Part shown: in pieces, positions 33,768 to 43,007 of the stretch
Layout of the letters: every line of letters begins with the position of its first letter
Numbering within the stretch: the stretch's first letter is position 1
Assembly (NCBI GenBank): GCA_946555455.1
Contig: CAMNSU010000006.1
Span: 1-64,000 of the forward strand
Reading direction: 5' to 3'
From: an uncultured Clostridia bacterium
GTDB lineage: Bacteria > Bacillota > Clostridia > RUG12999
Length of the DNA stretch: 64,000 nucleotides
The notes under the pieces: model-generated
The model's input: only the letters and a program-made list of their open reading frames with translations
Told to the model about the DNA's origin: nothing
Database searches by the model: none
Made by a program: the position numbers and the translations under genes

Positions 33768-34775
33768 ATGCGACATTTTGGCTGTTTCAGCTTGGTTCTT
33801 TGTCTGCTGCTGTTCCCCACAACGGCGCCGGCAATGAACCTACCTGTGGATTTACAGGATGCTGTGGTATTTGAAATTGGTTCCGCTACGGCGGTGTTCG
33901 GCGGCGAACGACGAATCATGGACGCGCCGGTGCTGATTCGCAGCGACCGCAGCACCATCCCCATTAAATTCATAGGCGAATGGTTTGGCGGCAGCGTCCG
34001 GTGGGACGGCGCCAGCCGCTGTGCTGTGCTTTCCTTTCCTGAAACGACGGTGCGCGCCGCCATTGACAATCCTGTTCTGGAGGTCAATGGCAGTGCGGTA
34101 ACAGTGGACCCTGCCCCGTTCATTTACCAAGACCGTACGTTTTTGTCTGTCCGCGCCGTGGCAGATTTGTTAGGAAAACAACTCTACTATAGCGGCAATG
34201 ACAAGCCTGTTATTTTAACAGACAAGGAAATCTCACCGCAAGCGCTCCCCGCCGTATTGGAAGCGGCAACGGAAGCGCTGCACCCGTCCGCCCTGCTGCA
34301 ATGGCCGGTGGCGGGCTACTACAAGATTTCCACCATATTTTGCTGTGACAATCCCGACTGCTATTCCCACAATGGCGGCAAAAACGGGCACGGTGCATTG
34401 GATATTCCCGCGCCCGAAGGGACGCCGGCGACCGCTTCCGCGGACGGTATCGTTACGTTCGCCGGAATCGGCGGCAGCGACAACAGTTACAGCGGCTATG
34501 GCAACATTGTTGTGTTAGACCATGGCAACGGCATTTCAACACACTATGCACACCTTGCGGACATTTCTGTCAGCGTAGGCGACCGGATAGTGTGCGGCGA
34601 ACCGGTAGGAACCGTTGGCAGTACCGGCTATGTGACCGGAAACCATCTGGATTTCGCCGTCTGGAGCGGCGGAAAAAAGGTGGATCCATTCCTATATTTG
34701 GAACTTCCGACAGAGGCGGTATGCTGCGAATCCTGCGACCAGCCGTTTTTAGACGCGGCACGGGGCAACCATTAA
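33768..34775 (+). CDS. Exported M23-like peptidase domain protein with stalk domain and altered zinc motif
   Basis: The protein has 335 residues from the ATG at 33768, seven bases after AAAGGAGGG; an ATG at 33762 directly touches that site. A signal peptide (~1-23) is followed by a copper amine oxidase N-type stalk (~30-155) and a LytM/M23 domain (~175-315). The first zinc motif is intact (H208-x3-D212 in HGALD), as is HYAH (259-262). But the normal HLHF motif reads HLDF (293-296), so the third ligand is Asp295 instead of His. Either Asp serves as ligand or the domain is a non-catalytic cell-wall binder. LytM proteins cut peptidoglycan cross-bridges. The gene is monocistronic with its own promoter and terminator. 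Confidence 0.8.
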   Translation: MRHFGCFSLVLCLLLFPTTAPAMNLPVDLQDAVVFEIGSATAVFGGERRIMDAPVLIRSDRSTIPIKFIGEWFGGSVRWDGASRCAVLSFPETTVRAAIDNPVLEVNGSAVTVDPAPFIYQDRTFLSVRAVADLLGKQLYYSGNDKPVILTDKEISPQALPAVLEAATEALHPSALLQWPVAGYYKISTIFCCDNPDCYSHNGGKNGHGALDIPAPEGTPATASADGIVTFAGIGGSDNSYSGYGNIVVLDHGNGISTHYAHLADISVSVGDRIVCGEPVGTVGSTGYVTGNHLDFAVWSGGKKVDPFLYLELPTEAVCCESCDQPFLDAARGNH

Positions 34776-34788
34776 AACATTTATATGT

Positions 34789-34820
34789 GAAAAGAGCCAA
34801 GGGATTACCTTGGCTCTTTT
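34789..34820. terminator. Bidirectional terminator between convergent M23-like and transglutaminase-like genes
   Basis: AAAAGAGCCAAGG pairs with CCTTGGCTCTTTT across the GATTA loop. Confidence 0.9.
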
Positions 34821-34834
34821 CATGTTGCATCAAC

Positions 34835-35827
34835 TCATTTTAGCCATTGCCAAACGCGCCAACTGTCTACCCATGCCAAAAACTGCTGCCAAAAATTGTT
34901 GAATTGCTCCTCCCTATAACTGCGCAAATGCAGCGCCGGCAATTCATACGACGGGCCGCCTTCAAAGAATGTGGTTCGCGGCGTATGGCTCTCATTCATG
35001 GCGCTCTCGCCCAGCAAAAAATAGGTGTGAAGCAGCATCTCAAACGTTCCGTCTTCCATCACAGGGTCGTCCCACGTCACGTCCACGCCATACCAGTTTC
35101 CGTCCAACTGCACCGCGTTCCACATATGTCCTCCCGTCTCTCCGTTCGCATTCGCTTCTCCCTCAATGGAAATACAGGCAATGCCCAGACGGTTCATCAC
35201 CATTTGAAACGCTTTCGCATAGCCGTCGCAAACCGCTTTGTGCTCCACCAGTGCGCCATATGCCAAATGAGAATTGCTCTGCCGGTCTTTGTCATAACTG
35301 GTCTCCCGCACCAAAATATCATGTGCAGCGCGGATTTTAGCATAGTCCGTGTCCTGCTGCGCTGCTTCCGCCGCAATCCTGTCCGCCGCCGTTTCCATCT
35401 GCGCTAGCTTTTCCGCCACACTGTTTTGGTCATCTCCTTGCGCGAAATAGTTTCCGCCCTCCGGCGGTTCTATCCGCGCCTGATAGCGCAGCACCGTATT
35501 TCCCTGCATGATTTTTGCAGTGTGCATATGAATTTGCGTGCTGCTCAGCCAAAACAATTCCGGATAGTCATATTTCAGCGCACGGCAGGCAGTCTCCAAA
35601 TCCTGAAGCAGTCCGTCCATATCCGCAAGAACGGTATTATCGGAAAAATAGTTTGTTAGTTCCACTGCGCCGACTTGTGTTTTCATGATTTCCAGATTGT
35701 CCAGCAGCGCCGTATACAAAACTGCCGCGCTTCCCTGCAACTGCGTTTTGTAATACTGCTGCGCGGCGGCAGTTCCCGTCGGCAATATCATAAGTGCCGC
35801 CAGCAAACCGGCAATCCATCTGCGCAT
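34835..35827 (-). CDS. Exported transglutaminase-like protein
   Basis: The protein has 330 residues from the ATG at 35827 (AGGAGG upstream) with a signal peptide (~1-23). The transglutaminase-like triad is visible: C200 in AVCDGYAKAF, H234 in GGHMWNAV and D249 in YGVDVTWDD. Bacterial members are usually cysteine peptidases or cross-linking enzymes at the cell surface. The N-terminal ~120 residues form a helical region often seen in Clostridia 'transglutaminase domain' proteins. The substrate is unknown. It is convergent with the M23-like gene, and both probably act at the cell wall. Confidence 0.85.
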   Translation of the reverse strand: MRRWIAGLLAALMILPTGTAAAQQYYKTQLQGSAAVLYTALLDNLEIMKTQVGAVELTNYFSDNTVLADMDGLLQDLETACRALKYDYPELFWLSSTQIHMHTAKIMQGNTVLRYQARIEPPEGGNYFAQGDDQNSVAEKLAQMETAADRIAAEAAQQDTDYAKIRAAHDILVRETSYDKDRQSNSHLAYGALVEHKAVCDGYAKAFQMVMNRLGIACISIEGEANANGETGGHMWNAVQLDGNWYGVDVTWDDPVMEDGTFEMLLHTYFLLGESAMNESHTPRTTFFEGGPSYELPALHLRSYREEQFNNFWQQFLAWVDSWRVWQWLK

Positions 35828-36036
35828 ACGCTTTCCTCCTTTTTTACCATCACTTGTCAAGTGATGGTAGAATCCCCAGAATACTACACCAAATTTTTAT
35901 CATCTCTTATTCTATGCTTATGTCTCTATTGTACCACACATTTCTTTTTTTTGTCACAAGAATGAACAAAATGATAAAAAAACGGCATAAAAATAATTAT
36001 TTCATTTCATAAATCATAGAATATTTTGCATTCCCA

Positions 36037-36065
36037 TTGACTTTTTCGGTTTCTTTTGATATAAT
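36037..36065 (+). promoter_or_regulatory. Promoter of the small membrane protein gene
   Basis: TTGACT (36037-36042), 17-bp spacer, TATAAT (36060-36065). Confidence 0.75.
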
Positions 36066-36132
36066 TTCCCAGAAATTCCGACAAATTTCGCTAAAAAAGG
36101 CAAAAAAATGAAGAAATGGGGAGAAGATTTCT

Positions 36133-36498
36133 ATGTCAAAGAAAAAGAAATTTGCACTCGGTATTGCGGCGTTCGCCGGATTCTATACGGTCGCCAGCAT
36201 CATCATGAGTCTTTGTTGGTTCACAAACTATGGTTCCTATGACGGACTGCGGTTCGGATTGCTTGTTGTAGAGGCATCGGTTGCAGAAATTGAAGAAAAT
36301 GAAAATTATCCGGTGGAAAGCGGACTGATTGGCGGTCGCATCGACGGAATCTATTTCGCTGCCTATAAACGCGGCGAATACCAAGTGGGCGACAAAGTGA
36401 CCACGCTTTGTATCATGAATCCGTTCAGCCGCTACAGCGACGACATCGCGCTGCGTCTGGATTTCAAACATCATTCATCAAATGCCAAAAGAGCATGA
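36133..36498 (+). CDS. Small membrane-anchored protein of unknown function
   Basis: This 121-residue protein has a lysine-rich start (MSKKKK) and one hydrophobic segment (~7-32), probably an N-in anchor or uncleaved signal. The outer part of ~85 residues contains IYFAAYKRGEYQVGDKVTTL, which resembles a small beta-barrel. GGGGAGAAG precedes the ATG and a strong promoter lies upstream, so it is likely expressed alone. I recognise no family. Confidence 0.7.
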   Translation: MSKKKKFALGIAAFAGFYTVASIIMSLCWFTNYGSYDGLRFGLLVVEASVAEIEENENYPVESGLIGGRIDGIYFAAYKRGEYQVGDKVTTLCIMNPFSRYSDDIALRLDFKHHSSNAKRA

Positions 36499-36585
36499 GC
36501 CTGTTTGACTTATGTCCCTTTTGATATTTGAAGCGGCTCCTGCAGTTGCAAGCGCCGCTTCTGTTTCCCAATTCAAATATCTTAA

Positions 36586-36615
36586 AAAGCCCTATGCCGC
36601 GCGGCATAGGGCTTT
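36586..36615. terminator. Bidirectional terminator between small membrane protein and SLH-serpin genes
   Basis: AAAGCCCTATGCC pairs with GGCATAGGGCTTT around GCGC. A weaker AGCGGC/GCCGCT hairpin lies at 36531-36559. Confidence 0.85.
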
Positions 36616-36621
36616 CGCATT

Positions 36622-38346
36622 TTATTGTGCAAAGGCATATTGTCCCAGAAACAAAATTTCTCCCGCCGCATCGTCGCGAATGAAATAGGTGAAGGGATGA
36701 TCCGCCTTGAATGCAATCGGCTCCGGTCTTTCTGTAAATGCACTTCCGCCTACCGCAGCAATTGCCGTAACTGCCGCCGCTTCCGTTCCGTTTTCATCCA
36801 CGTCAATATAGGTTTTATGCAGTACAGAATTTATAAACAGCAGTCTTTCGCCAATCATAGGACTGAAATCCGCCGCCGCTCCAAATGCTGTTTGTACGCC
36901 CAAGTTTTTCATCATATCATTTAATTTTGTAGAAAATTCTGTACGGAATTTCGGCAGCGACAGCGCCACATAGCTGCGGCTCATGTGTTCCGCTGCCTGC
37001 TCCAAATTGCCGTTCGTTCGGTCGGTTAAAGCAATATACATGCTGATATCCGCACCCTTGTAGGGCAGACGCACCATTTGCATGTTGGCATCCGCATAAT
37101 AGTCCATATATCCTGTTTCGTGCATAAAATCTATTTCTGTTTCTTTGCCGTCACGGCTCACAAAGGTATCCGACCGCGTCGCGCCCTCCGAAAATTGATT
37201 TGCCCAAGTCCCTTTGAAATAGACTGCGTTCACCAGCAGTGTCCAAAATTTATTGTCCTGAATAATGCTGTCAATCTTACCGTTCGTGTGTTCTTCCACC
37301 CAACTGTTCACTGTGTCCACTGCATTTTGATTCGTCACATCTGCCGCGGTTCCCTGATAGAACTGACTTATTTTCTTTTGGTAATCGGGCGCAAAGGAAC
37401 GTCCCTGCATGTTGTCTGTGTTGCGCCAAATGGAATTGGCAACCTGCAATTTCAGTTCGTCTTTCGCGTTATAGGTTTCCATCACCTGCGCCGCCTGCTT
37501 GTTGAACGCGTCCAAATCGTCAATATCCAGCGCGTCTAAAATCTCCTGCCGTGTCTCTCCCGCCGCGCCGTTTGCCGCCATGGCAAACGCCATTTTGATG
37601 CTGAACGGTGAAAACATATAGTTTTCGTCCTGCGGCATTTGTGCGTTCAGTTTCCATGTAAAACCTGTATTTTTCAAGGTTTCGTCCTGTGTCATGACCG
37701 TTTTCCACTGTTCTTCCGTAAACTTCCCTTTTGCAATCAGCATATCCCGTACCGGTTCGCCGTCTGCGGTTTTTGCCAGCAGCGCGCCGTTGCAGATATT
37801 CGCCATGTCGCTGCGAATCAGCGCATAGTCCGCCTGTGTCACCGCCGCTTTGCTGTAGTTGTTCAGCAGCATACCCGCCGCAATGCCCATTTCATAGGCA
37901 GTATCCGGTTCTGCCGCATAGCCGAAGGCGCGCAGCAGCATGGTCGCAAATTCCTGTCCCGTCACGCCGCGTTCCGGCTCAAACGCCGTTTCGCTCACGC
38001 CTTTGATATACCCTTTTTCTGCCGCACAGGCAATCAAATTCCGCGCCCAACTTCCGGAAATATCCGTAAACGAACTTTTCTCATAAAATTCGGTTCCCGC
38101 CTGCTGCACATTTTCGCCCATCAAACGCACTACCATAGTCGCCGCCTGTTCACGTGTGACCGGTTCCTCCAACGCAAAGCCGTTTTCCGTCCCCCACATC
38201 AGTCCCAGTCCTTGCAGCTGCTCCGCTGCCTGCTGCTGATATGGCACGTCCCATGTTCCGATTTTGTAGGTTTCGTTTTGCGCCGCCGCACCAAAGCTTC
38301 CCAGCAGTATGAGACACGCTAAAGCCATGCTAAGTCCCTTTTTCAT
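36622..38346 (-). CDS. SLH-anchored serpin (surface protease inhibitor)
   Basis: This 574-residue protein has a signal peptide (~1-22), two to three SLH repeats (~30-210: EEPVTREQAATMVVRLMG, FTDISGSWARNLIACAAEKG) and a complete serpin domain (~225-574). The serpin hallmarks are FSPFSIKMAFAMAANGAAGET, NSIWRN and LLVNAVYFKGTWANQF. The reactive-centre hinge at 516-530 (ENGTEAAAVTAIA) is small-residue-rich, as in inhibitory serpins. The scissile bond lies near 533-541 and cannot be fixed. The C-terminus ends PFTYFIRD...ILFLGQ, as usual. Bacterial serpins inhibit serine or cysteine proteases. Fixed at the wall by SLH, this one could protect surface enzymes from host or rival proteases. GAAAGGGGAC precedes the start. 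Confidence 0.92.
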   Translation of the reverse strand: MKKGLSMALACLILLGSFGAAAQNETYKIGTWDVPYQQQAAEQLQGLGLMWGTENGFALEEPVTREQAATMVVRLMGENVQQAGTEFYEKSSFTDISGSWARNLIACAAEKGYIKGVSETAFEPERGVTGQEFATMLLRAFGYAAEPDTAYEMGIAAGMLLNNYSKAAVTQADYALIRSDMANICNGALLAKTADGEPVRDMLIAKGKFTEEQWKTVMTQDETLKNTGFTWKLNAQMPQDENYMFSPFSIKMAFAMAANGAAGETRQEILDALDIDDLDAFNKQAAQVMETYNAKDELKLQVANSIWRNTDNMQGRSFAPDYQKKISQFYQGTAADVTNQNAVDTVNSWVEEHTNGKIDSIIQDNKFWTLLVNAVYFKGTWANQFSEGATRSDTFVSRDGKETEIDFMHETGYMDYYADANMQMVRLPYKGADISMYIALTDRTNGNLEQAAEHMSRSYVALSLPKFRTEFSTKLNDMMKNLGVQTAFGAAADFSPMIGERLLFINSVLHKTYIDVDENGTEAAAVTAIAAVGGSAFTERPEPIAFKADHPFTYFIRDDAAGEILFLGQYAFAQ

Positions 38347-38442
38347 CGTTTTGTCCCCTTTCTTATGTAAAATTTGACTACTTTGTTAGACGTTTTCCAC
38401 CTGTTTTTGGTTCCCTTCCGCAAAAAAATATTTCATTTCCTA

Positions 38443-38471
38443 TTGAACAAACGTACGTTTTTCGATATAAT
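38443..38471 (+). promoter_or_regulatory. Promoter of the recD2-comF-mrnC operon
   Basis: TTGAAC (38443-38448), 17-bp spacer, TATAAT (38466-38471). Confidence 0.7.
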
Positions 38472-38555
38472 ATATTGGAAAAGGCGTATATGCGTGCGCG
38501 GGTCGGCAGAGATGCACGAAATGATACCAAAAAAACAGAAAGGTCAGAAAGCGGC

Positions 38556-40784
38556 ATGGAAAGTTTAAGCGGAACAGTAGCGGACATCATTTTTGAAAAC
38601 CGTGAAAACGGATATATGGTTTGCGAATTTGTCACGGAAGAACAGGACGACGTGGTGATTGTCGGCTGCCTGCCGTTTATCGCGCCCGGAGACAAGCTGC
38701 AACTGACCGGCAGTTGGGTCATGCACATGGAATACGGCGAGCAGTTCAAGGTGGAGCACTATGAAAAGGTGCTGCCGGAAACCGCCGAGGATATTTTGAT
38801 TTTTCTTTCCTCCGGCGTGATTCATGGCATTGGCGCAAAAACGGCGCAAAAAATCGTGGAAGCGTTCGGCGCGGACACGCTGCGTATCATGCGCGAGGAG
38901 CCTGGAAAGCTGGCGCGTATTTCCGGCATTTCCATGGACAAGGCGTCCAAAATCCACGCGGAATTTATCAGCAGCGAAGCCATTTCCGAACTCGTTGTAT
39001 TTTTGGGCAAAAACGGCGTCAGCACCAACATGGCATACAAAATTTTCCGAACGCTGGGCGAGGACGCACTGGAAAAAATTCAGGAAAATCCCTATGTCCT
39101 ATGCAACGACATTGACGGCATCACGTTTGCCACAGCGGATAAAATTGCGGCGTCGCTGTCGTTCGACCCTGCGAGCCGTCAGCGCATGGAAGCTGCTGTC
39201 CTGCACGCACTGAGCGATGGCGCGGGCGGCGGACACACGTTTTTACCGCAGCCTGTGGTGGAGGAATATGTGGCGAAACTGCTGCATGTCTCCGCCGACC
39301 AAGTACAGACCGCTATTTATCAATTGCACATGACGGGCCGTATCCGCATTGTGGAACAGGCGGATTTTCATGCGCTTTATTTGACCGCGTTTTATACTGC
39401 CGAAGAACACACGGCGCATTTCCTAAAATCTCTGCGCCGACAGGTATTTGAGATTCAAAAGCAGGATATACTAAACGATATTGCTGCCTTTGAACAACAA
39501 CAGGGCATTCAGCTTGCGGAAAAGCAAAAACAAGCAGTGGAATATGCACTCACCAGCGGGATTTTGGTGATAACCGGCGGACCCGGAACCGGAAAAACCA
39601 CCATTATTCAATGCATGATTGCGCTCATGGAACAGCGCGGGCTGGATATTGTGCTCGCCGCACCGACAGGTCGCGCGGCAAAACGCATGACGCAGATGTG
39701 CCACCGCGAAGCCAAAACGATTCACCGTTTGCTGGAGGTGGAGTTTGACAGTGTGCAAAGCGGTCAGGTGTTCAAGCGCGACCGCAGTAATCCGCTGGAA
39801 CAAGACGTGATTATCATTGATGAGGTGTCCATGCTGGACATCACCATGATGTTTTATTTGCTGCGGGCAGTGAAACACGGCGCGCGTGTGATTTTGGTGG
39901 GCGACAGCGACCAGCTTCCCTCCGTTGGCGCGGGCAATGTCCTCAGCGACATTATTTTAAGCGGCGCGGTGCCGGTGATTTGTCTGGACGAAATTTTCCG
40001 GCAGGCAAAACAGAGCATGATTGTTGTCAATGCGCACCGTATCAATCAGGGGCAATATCCCGAAACCAGTTCCAAAAACGGTGATTTTTTCATTCTCCGC
40101 CGTCCGTCTGCCGCGCAGGGCGTGGCGGAAATTTTGGAACTATGCCGGACACGGCTTCCCAAATTTTTGGGCGAGGACGCGCTGGACGCCATACAGGTGC
40201 TCACGCCTGTCAAAAAAGGGGAAACCGGCGTGGAAAACCTAAACAAACAATTGCAGCAGGTGTTCAACCCGCCCGCCAAAGACAAAAAAGAAGTGAAACG
40301 CCCGCGGTATATGCTGCGCACCGGCGACAAAATCATGCAGATACGCAACAACTACGACATTGAATGGACGCGTTCCATTGGTCAAAAGGGAACCGGTATT
40401 TTCAACGGCGATATCGGATTCATTGAAGATATTGACAAACGCCAAGGCGTGCTATATATTATATTTGATGGGGACAAGCAGGTGACGTATCCGTTTGAAC
40501 TGCTGGACGACATTGATTTGGCATATGCCATGACGGTACATAAAAGTCAGGGCAGCGAATTTTCCGCCGTGGTCATGCCCGCCTATCCTGTCAGTTCCAT
40601 GCTGTTGTCCCGCAACTTGTTCTACACCGCCGTCACCCGCGCCCGCCGTCTGGTGGTGCTGGTGGGACGTGAGGAAGTGATTCGCTACATGACGGACAAC
40701 AACCGCGAATCCATGCGCTACAGCGGACTGGCAGCGCTGCTGCAGGAAAAAATTCAATCAGAGGAAGGAACTAACGCAATATGA
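38556..40784 (+). CDS. recD2: RecD2-type ATP-dependent DNA helicase
   Basis: The protein has 742 residues from the ATG at 38556, where the family start MESLSGTVADIIFENRENGY falls; an upstream ATG at 38475 adds 27 residues that do not look like the family. Domains are an N-terminal OB-like domain, helix-hairpin-helix repeats (~80-200), then an SF1B motor with Walker A GGPGTGKTT, Walker B IIDEVSM, motif VGDSDQLPSVGAGNVL, and a C-terminal MTVHKSQGSEF and FYTAVTRAR. RecD2 is a 5'-3' helicase in repair, found without RecBC in Bacillota. It overlaps comF by four bases. Confidence 0.95.
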   Translation: MESLSGTVADIIFENRENGYMVCEFVTEEQDDVVIVGCLPFIAPGDKLQLTGSWVMHMEYGEQFKVEHYEKVLPETAEDILIFLSSGVIHGIGAKTAQKIVEAFGADTLRIMREEPGKLARISGISMDKASKIHAEFISSEAISELVVFLGKNGVSTNMAYKIFRTLGEDALEKIQENPYVLCNDIDGITFATADKIAASLSFDPASRQRMEAAVLHALSDGAGGGHTFLPQPVVEEYVAKLLHVSADQVQTAIYQLHMTGRIRIVEQADFHALYLTAFYTAEEHTAHFLKSLRRQVFEIQKQDILNDIAAFEQQQGIQLAEKQKQAVEYALTSGILVITGGPGTGKTTIIQCMIALMEQRGLDIVLAAPTGRAAKRMTQMCHREAKTIHRLLEVEFDSVQSGQVFKRDRSNPLEQDVIIIDEVSMLDITMMFYLLRAVKHGARVILVGDSDQLPSVGAGNVLSDIILSGAVPVICLDEIFRQAKQSMIVVNAHRINQGQYPETSSKNGDFFILRRPSAAQGVAEILELCRTRLPKFLGEDALDAIQVLTPVKKGETGVENLNKQLQQVFNPPAKDKKEVKRPRYMLRTGDKIMQIRNNYDIEWTRSIGQKGTGIFNGDIGFIEDIDKRQGVLYIIFDGDKQVTYPFELLDDIDLAYAMTVHKSQGSEFSAVVMPAYPVSSMLLSRNLFYTAVTRARRLVVLVGREEVIRYMTDNNRESMRYSGLAALLQEKIQSEEGTNAI

Positions 40785-41509
40785 TAAAAATAAAAGTGCA
40801 TCCATGGACTTATTTGACCGATTTGTTTTTTCCGCCCAAATGTGTTTTTTGCGGAAAATTACAGTCGCCCGGCACGCGTCCTGTGATTTGCTATGAATGT
40901 CTCAACAACATTCCGGAAGATAGTCTCAAATGCGTGAAATGCGGCGGCAATATGCACCTGTCAGACGGACGGTTCCACTGTTATACCTGCAAAAGCGTCG
41001 GACGGCAATATGACGCGGCGTTTAGCATTTTTCCTTACAAAGACAATGTCAGAGACGCTATTTTGCGTTTCAAATTCAGCGGCGAAACTGCTGCTGCCGC
41101 GGATTTTGGGTTTCTGCTTTCCGATTTTATTTTGCGTTTGGGCTTTTCCAAAAGCAATATTCAGTATATCACCTATGTTCCTTCCGATAAACAGAGGGAA
41201 CGCAGCCGCGGCTTCAACCACATGAAACAAATCGCGGGATATGTTGGAAAATATACCAAAATTCCTGTGAAAGACCACGTTGTGGAGAAAAATAAAAGCA
41301 CACCGGCGCAAAGCACTTTGAAAGCGCAGGAGCGCGCTAAAAATATTGTCGGCGTGTTTTCCGTCAACGAACGCGCACTGATTAAAAACAAATGTATTAT
41401 TCTGCTTGATGATATATTCACCACCGGCGCTACCACGATTGAAGTGGCAAAAACACTCAAACGCGCGGGCGCAAAATATGTTTGTGTCATCACGCTTGCA
41501 CATACCTAA
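40781..41509 (+). CDS. comF: ComF-family phosphoribosyltransferase-like protein
   Basis: The 242-residue protein has an N-terminal zinc finger (CVFCG at 21-25, CYEC at 37-40, CVKCG) and a C-terminal phosphoribosyltransferase fold with the PRPP loop IILLDDIFTTGATT (~206-219). PSDKQRERSRGFNHMKQIA is typical of ComF. ComF is needed for DNA uptake in competent bacteria and binds single-stranded DNA-handling proteins. No other competence genes lie here. Its start overlaps recD2 (ATGA), so the two are translationally coupled. Confidence 0.93.
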   Translation: MIKIKVHPWTYLTDLFFPPKCVFCGKLQSPGTRPVICYECLNNIPEDSLKCVKCGGNMHLSDGRFHCYTCKSVGRQYDAAFSIFPYKDNVRDAILRFKFSGETAAAADFGFLLSDFILRLGFSKSNIQYITYVPSDKQRERSRGFNHMKQIAGYVGKYTKIPVKDHVVEKNKSTPAQSTLKAQERAKNIVGVFSVNERALIKNKCIILLDDIFTTGATTIEVAKTLKRAGAKYVCVITLAHT

Positions 41510-41526
41510 AAGGAGTTGATTCCGAT

Positions 41527-41931
41527 ATGGATTTTATTTCGGATATATTTTCGCCGGAACTGCCGGCAAGCCAATATTCGCCTTTGACGCTTGCCTATTT
41601 GGGCGACAATGTCTATGAGTTGTTTGTCCGCAGCTATCTGGTGTCACAAGGCAATTATCCGGTTCACCGGTTACATATGATGGCACGCGACTATGTCAGC
41701 GCGGCGGCGCAGAGCAAGGCGCTGGAATGGATTGAAGAAGAATTCACCGAGGAGGAAGCGGCGGTTTATAAACGCGGACGCAATGCGAAATCCGCCACGG
41801 TTCCCAAAAATGCCAAACTCATTGATTATAAACGTGCTACCGGACTGGAAACGCTGATGGGATACCTTTATTTAACAGGACAAAGCGAACGGATTTTTTA
41901 TTTTCTCAAAAAAATCATTGCACATCACTAA
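41527..41931 (+). CDS. mrnC: Mini-ribonuclease III
   Basis: The protein has 134 residues from the ATG at 41527 (AAAAGGAG upstream); a frame opening at 41482 lacks a site and overlaps comF. The RNase III catalytic core without a dsRNA-binding domain is visible: LTLAYLGDNVYELFVR near the N-terminus, RGRNAK in the middle and ETLMGYLYLTGQ at the end. In B. subtilis Mini-III matures the 23S rRNA ends. It is the last gene of the recD2-comF-mrnC run, 17 bases after comF. Confidence 0.93.
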   Translation: MDFISDIFSPELPASQYSPLTLAYLGDNVYELFVRSYLVSQGNYPVHRLHMMARDYVSAAAQSKALEWIEEEFTEEEAAVYKRGRNAKSATVPKNAKLIDYKRATGLETLMGYLYLTGQSERIFYFLKKIIAHH

Positions 41932-41972
41932 AAATTTTGTGAAATCAGCCACTACACCCGACTTCACAGATG

Positions 41973-41981
41973 TGGTATAAT
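41973..41981 (+). promoter_or_regulatory. Extended -10 promoter before the restriction-modification pair
   Basis: TGGTATAAT follows a small TGTGAA/TTCACA hairpin (41938-41968). No clear -35 is seen. The same extended -10 occurs in the triple-hairpin elements and before the SLOG gene. Confidence 0.5.
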
Positions 41982-42098
41982 CATAGATAAGAAGATGAAT
42001 CGAACTGATTTAAAATTAGAAAGTTTATGTAAAATATGCATTACTTTGAATTGTAATATAGGAGATATAGTCGAATTAAAAAAAACGGAGGTGCTGAA

Positions 42099-43007
42099 AT
42101 GAACGGAAAAGTTCCCCATATTGTGCAGTATCAAGGTTCAAAGAGAATCTTGGCACCGCAAATTCTTCAATATATGCCAGATAGATTTAATCGGTTAATT
42201 GAGCCTTTTGCTGGCATGGCGGCAATAAGTATTGCTGCGGCATATGAGAACAGAGCAAGTAGGTTTCATATAAATGATTTAAATGCACCTTTGGTGAGAA
42301 TGCTTCAGTTTGCCATTGAGCATCCTCAAGAACTTATTGATTCCTATTCAAAAGTATGGGAAGAACAATTCATGTATGGAGACGATCATGTCCAACATTT
42401 TTATGTTGTCAGAGAGAGATTTAATAATGGCGAAGAAACACCTGAAAATATGCTCTATTTGCTTGCGCGTTGTGTTAAAGGTGCAGTGAGGTATGGTAAG
42501 AACGGTAACTTTAACCAATCTCCAGACAAGCGCAGACACGGAACTAATCCTAAAACACTTGCACCTAATGTATATGCAATTTCACGCCTTTTGAACGGAA
42601 AAGCTACCTTTTCATCTCTTGATTATCACGAAATTTTAGAAATGGCTCAGCCTGGTGATCTACTTTACATGGATCCTCCATATCAAGGTGTTAGCAATGT
42701 GCGGGACAATCGATATTTTGCTGATGTTCCGTTTGATGAATTTGCCGAATCGATTGAAATTCTTGAACGAAAGGGCGTTGACTATTTAATTAGCTACGAT
42801 GGAGAATGTGGCGGAAAAGAGTATGGAGAAGAACTTCCTTCGAGTTTGCATTGTCAAAAAATAATGCTAAACGCTGGACTTTCTAGTCAAGCACTATTGC
42901 TGGGGAAAAAATCAACTACCTTTGAAGCATTGTATATAAGTGAAGCGCTATTACCTATTTTCAATAGTGTTCCTCAACAACTATCTTTATTGGAGGCAAT
43001 GGCATGA
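42099..43007 (+). CDS. D12-class adenine-N6 DNA methyltransferase (type II modification enzyme)
   Basis: This 302-residue protein has the SAM-binding motif LIEPFAGMAAISIA (~31-44), the FxGSK-like opening YQGSKRILAPQIL and the catalytic DPPY at 192-195, in the order of Dam/DpnM-like D12 enzymes. AACGGAGG precedes the start. It overlaps the HNH gene by four bases (ATGA). The pair is distinctly AT-rich compared with flanking housekeeping genes and uses A/T-ending codons, which points to recent acquisition. It should protect the chromosome from the partner nuclease. The recognition sequence is unknown. Confidence 0.9.
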   Translation: MNGKVPHIVQYQGSKRILAPQILQYMPDRFNRLIEPFAGMAAISIAAAYENRASRFHINDLNAPLVRMLQFAIEHPQELIDSYSKVWEEQFMYGDDHVQHFYVVRERFNNGEETPENMLYLLARCVKGAVRYGKNGNFNQSPDKRRHGTNPKTLAPNVYAISRLLNGKATFSSLDYHEILEMAQPGDLLYMDPPYQGVSNVRDNRYFADVPFDEFAESIEILERKGVDYLISYDGECGGKEYGEELPSSLHCQKIMLNAGLSSQALLLGKKSTTFEALYISEALLPIFNSVPQQLSLLEAMA

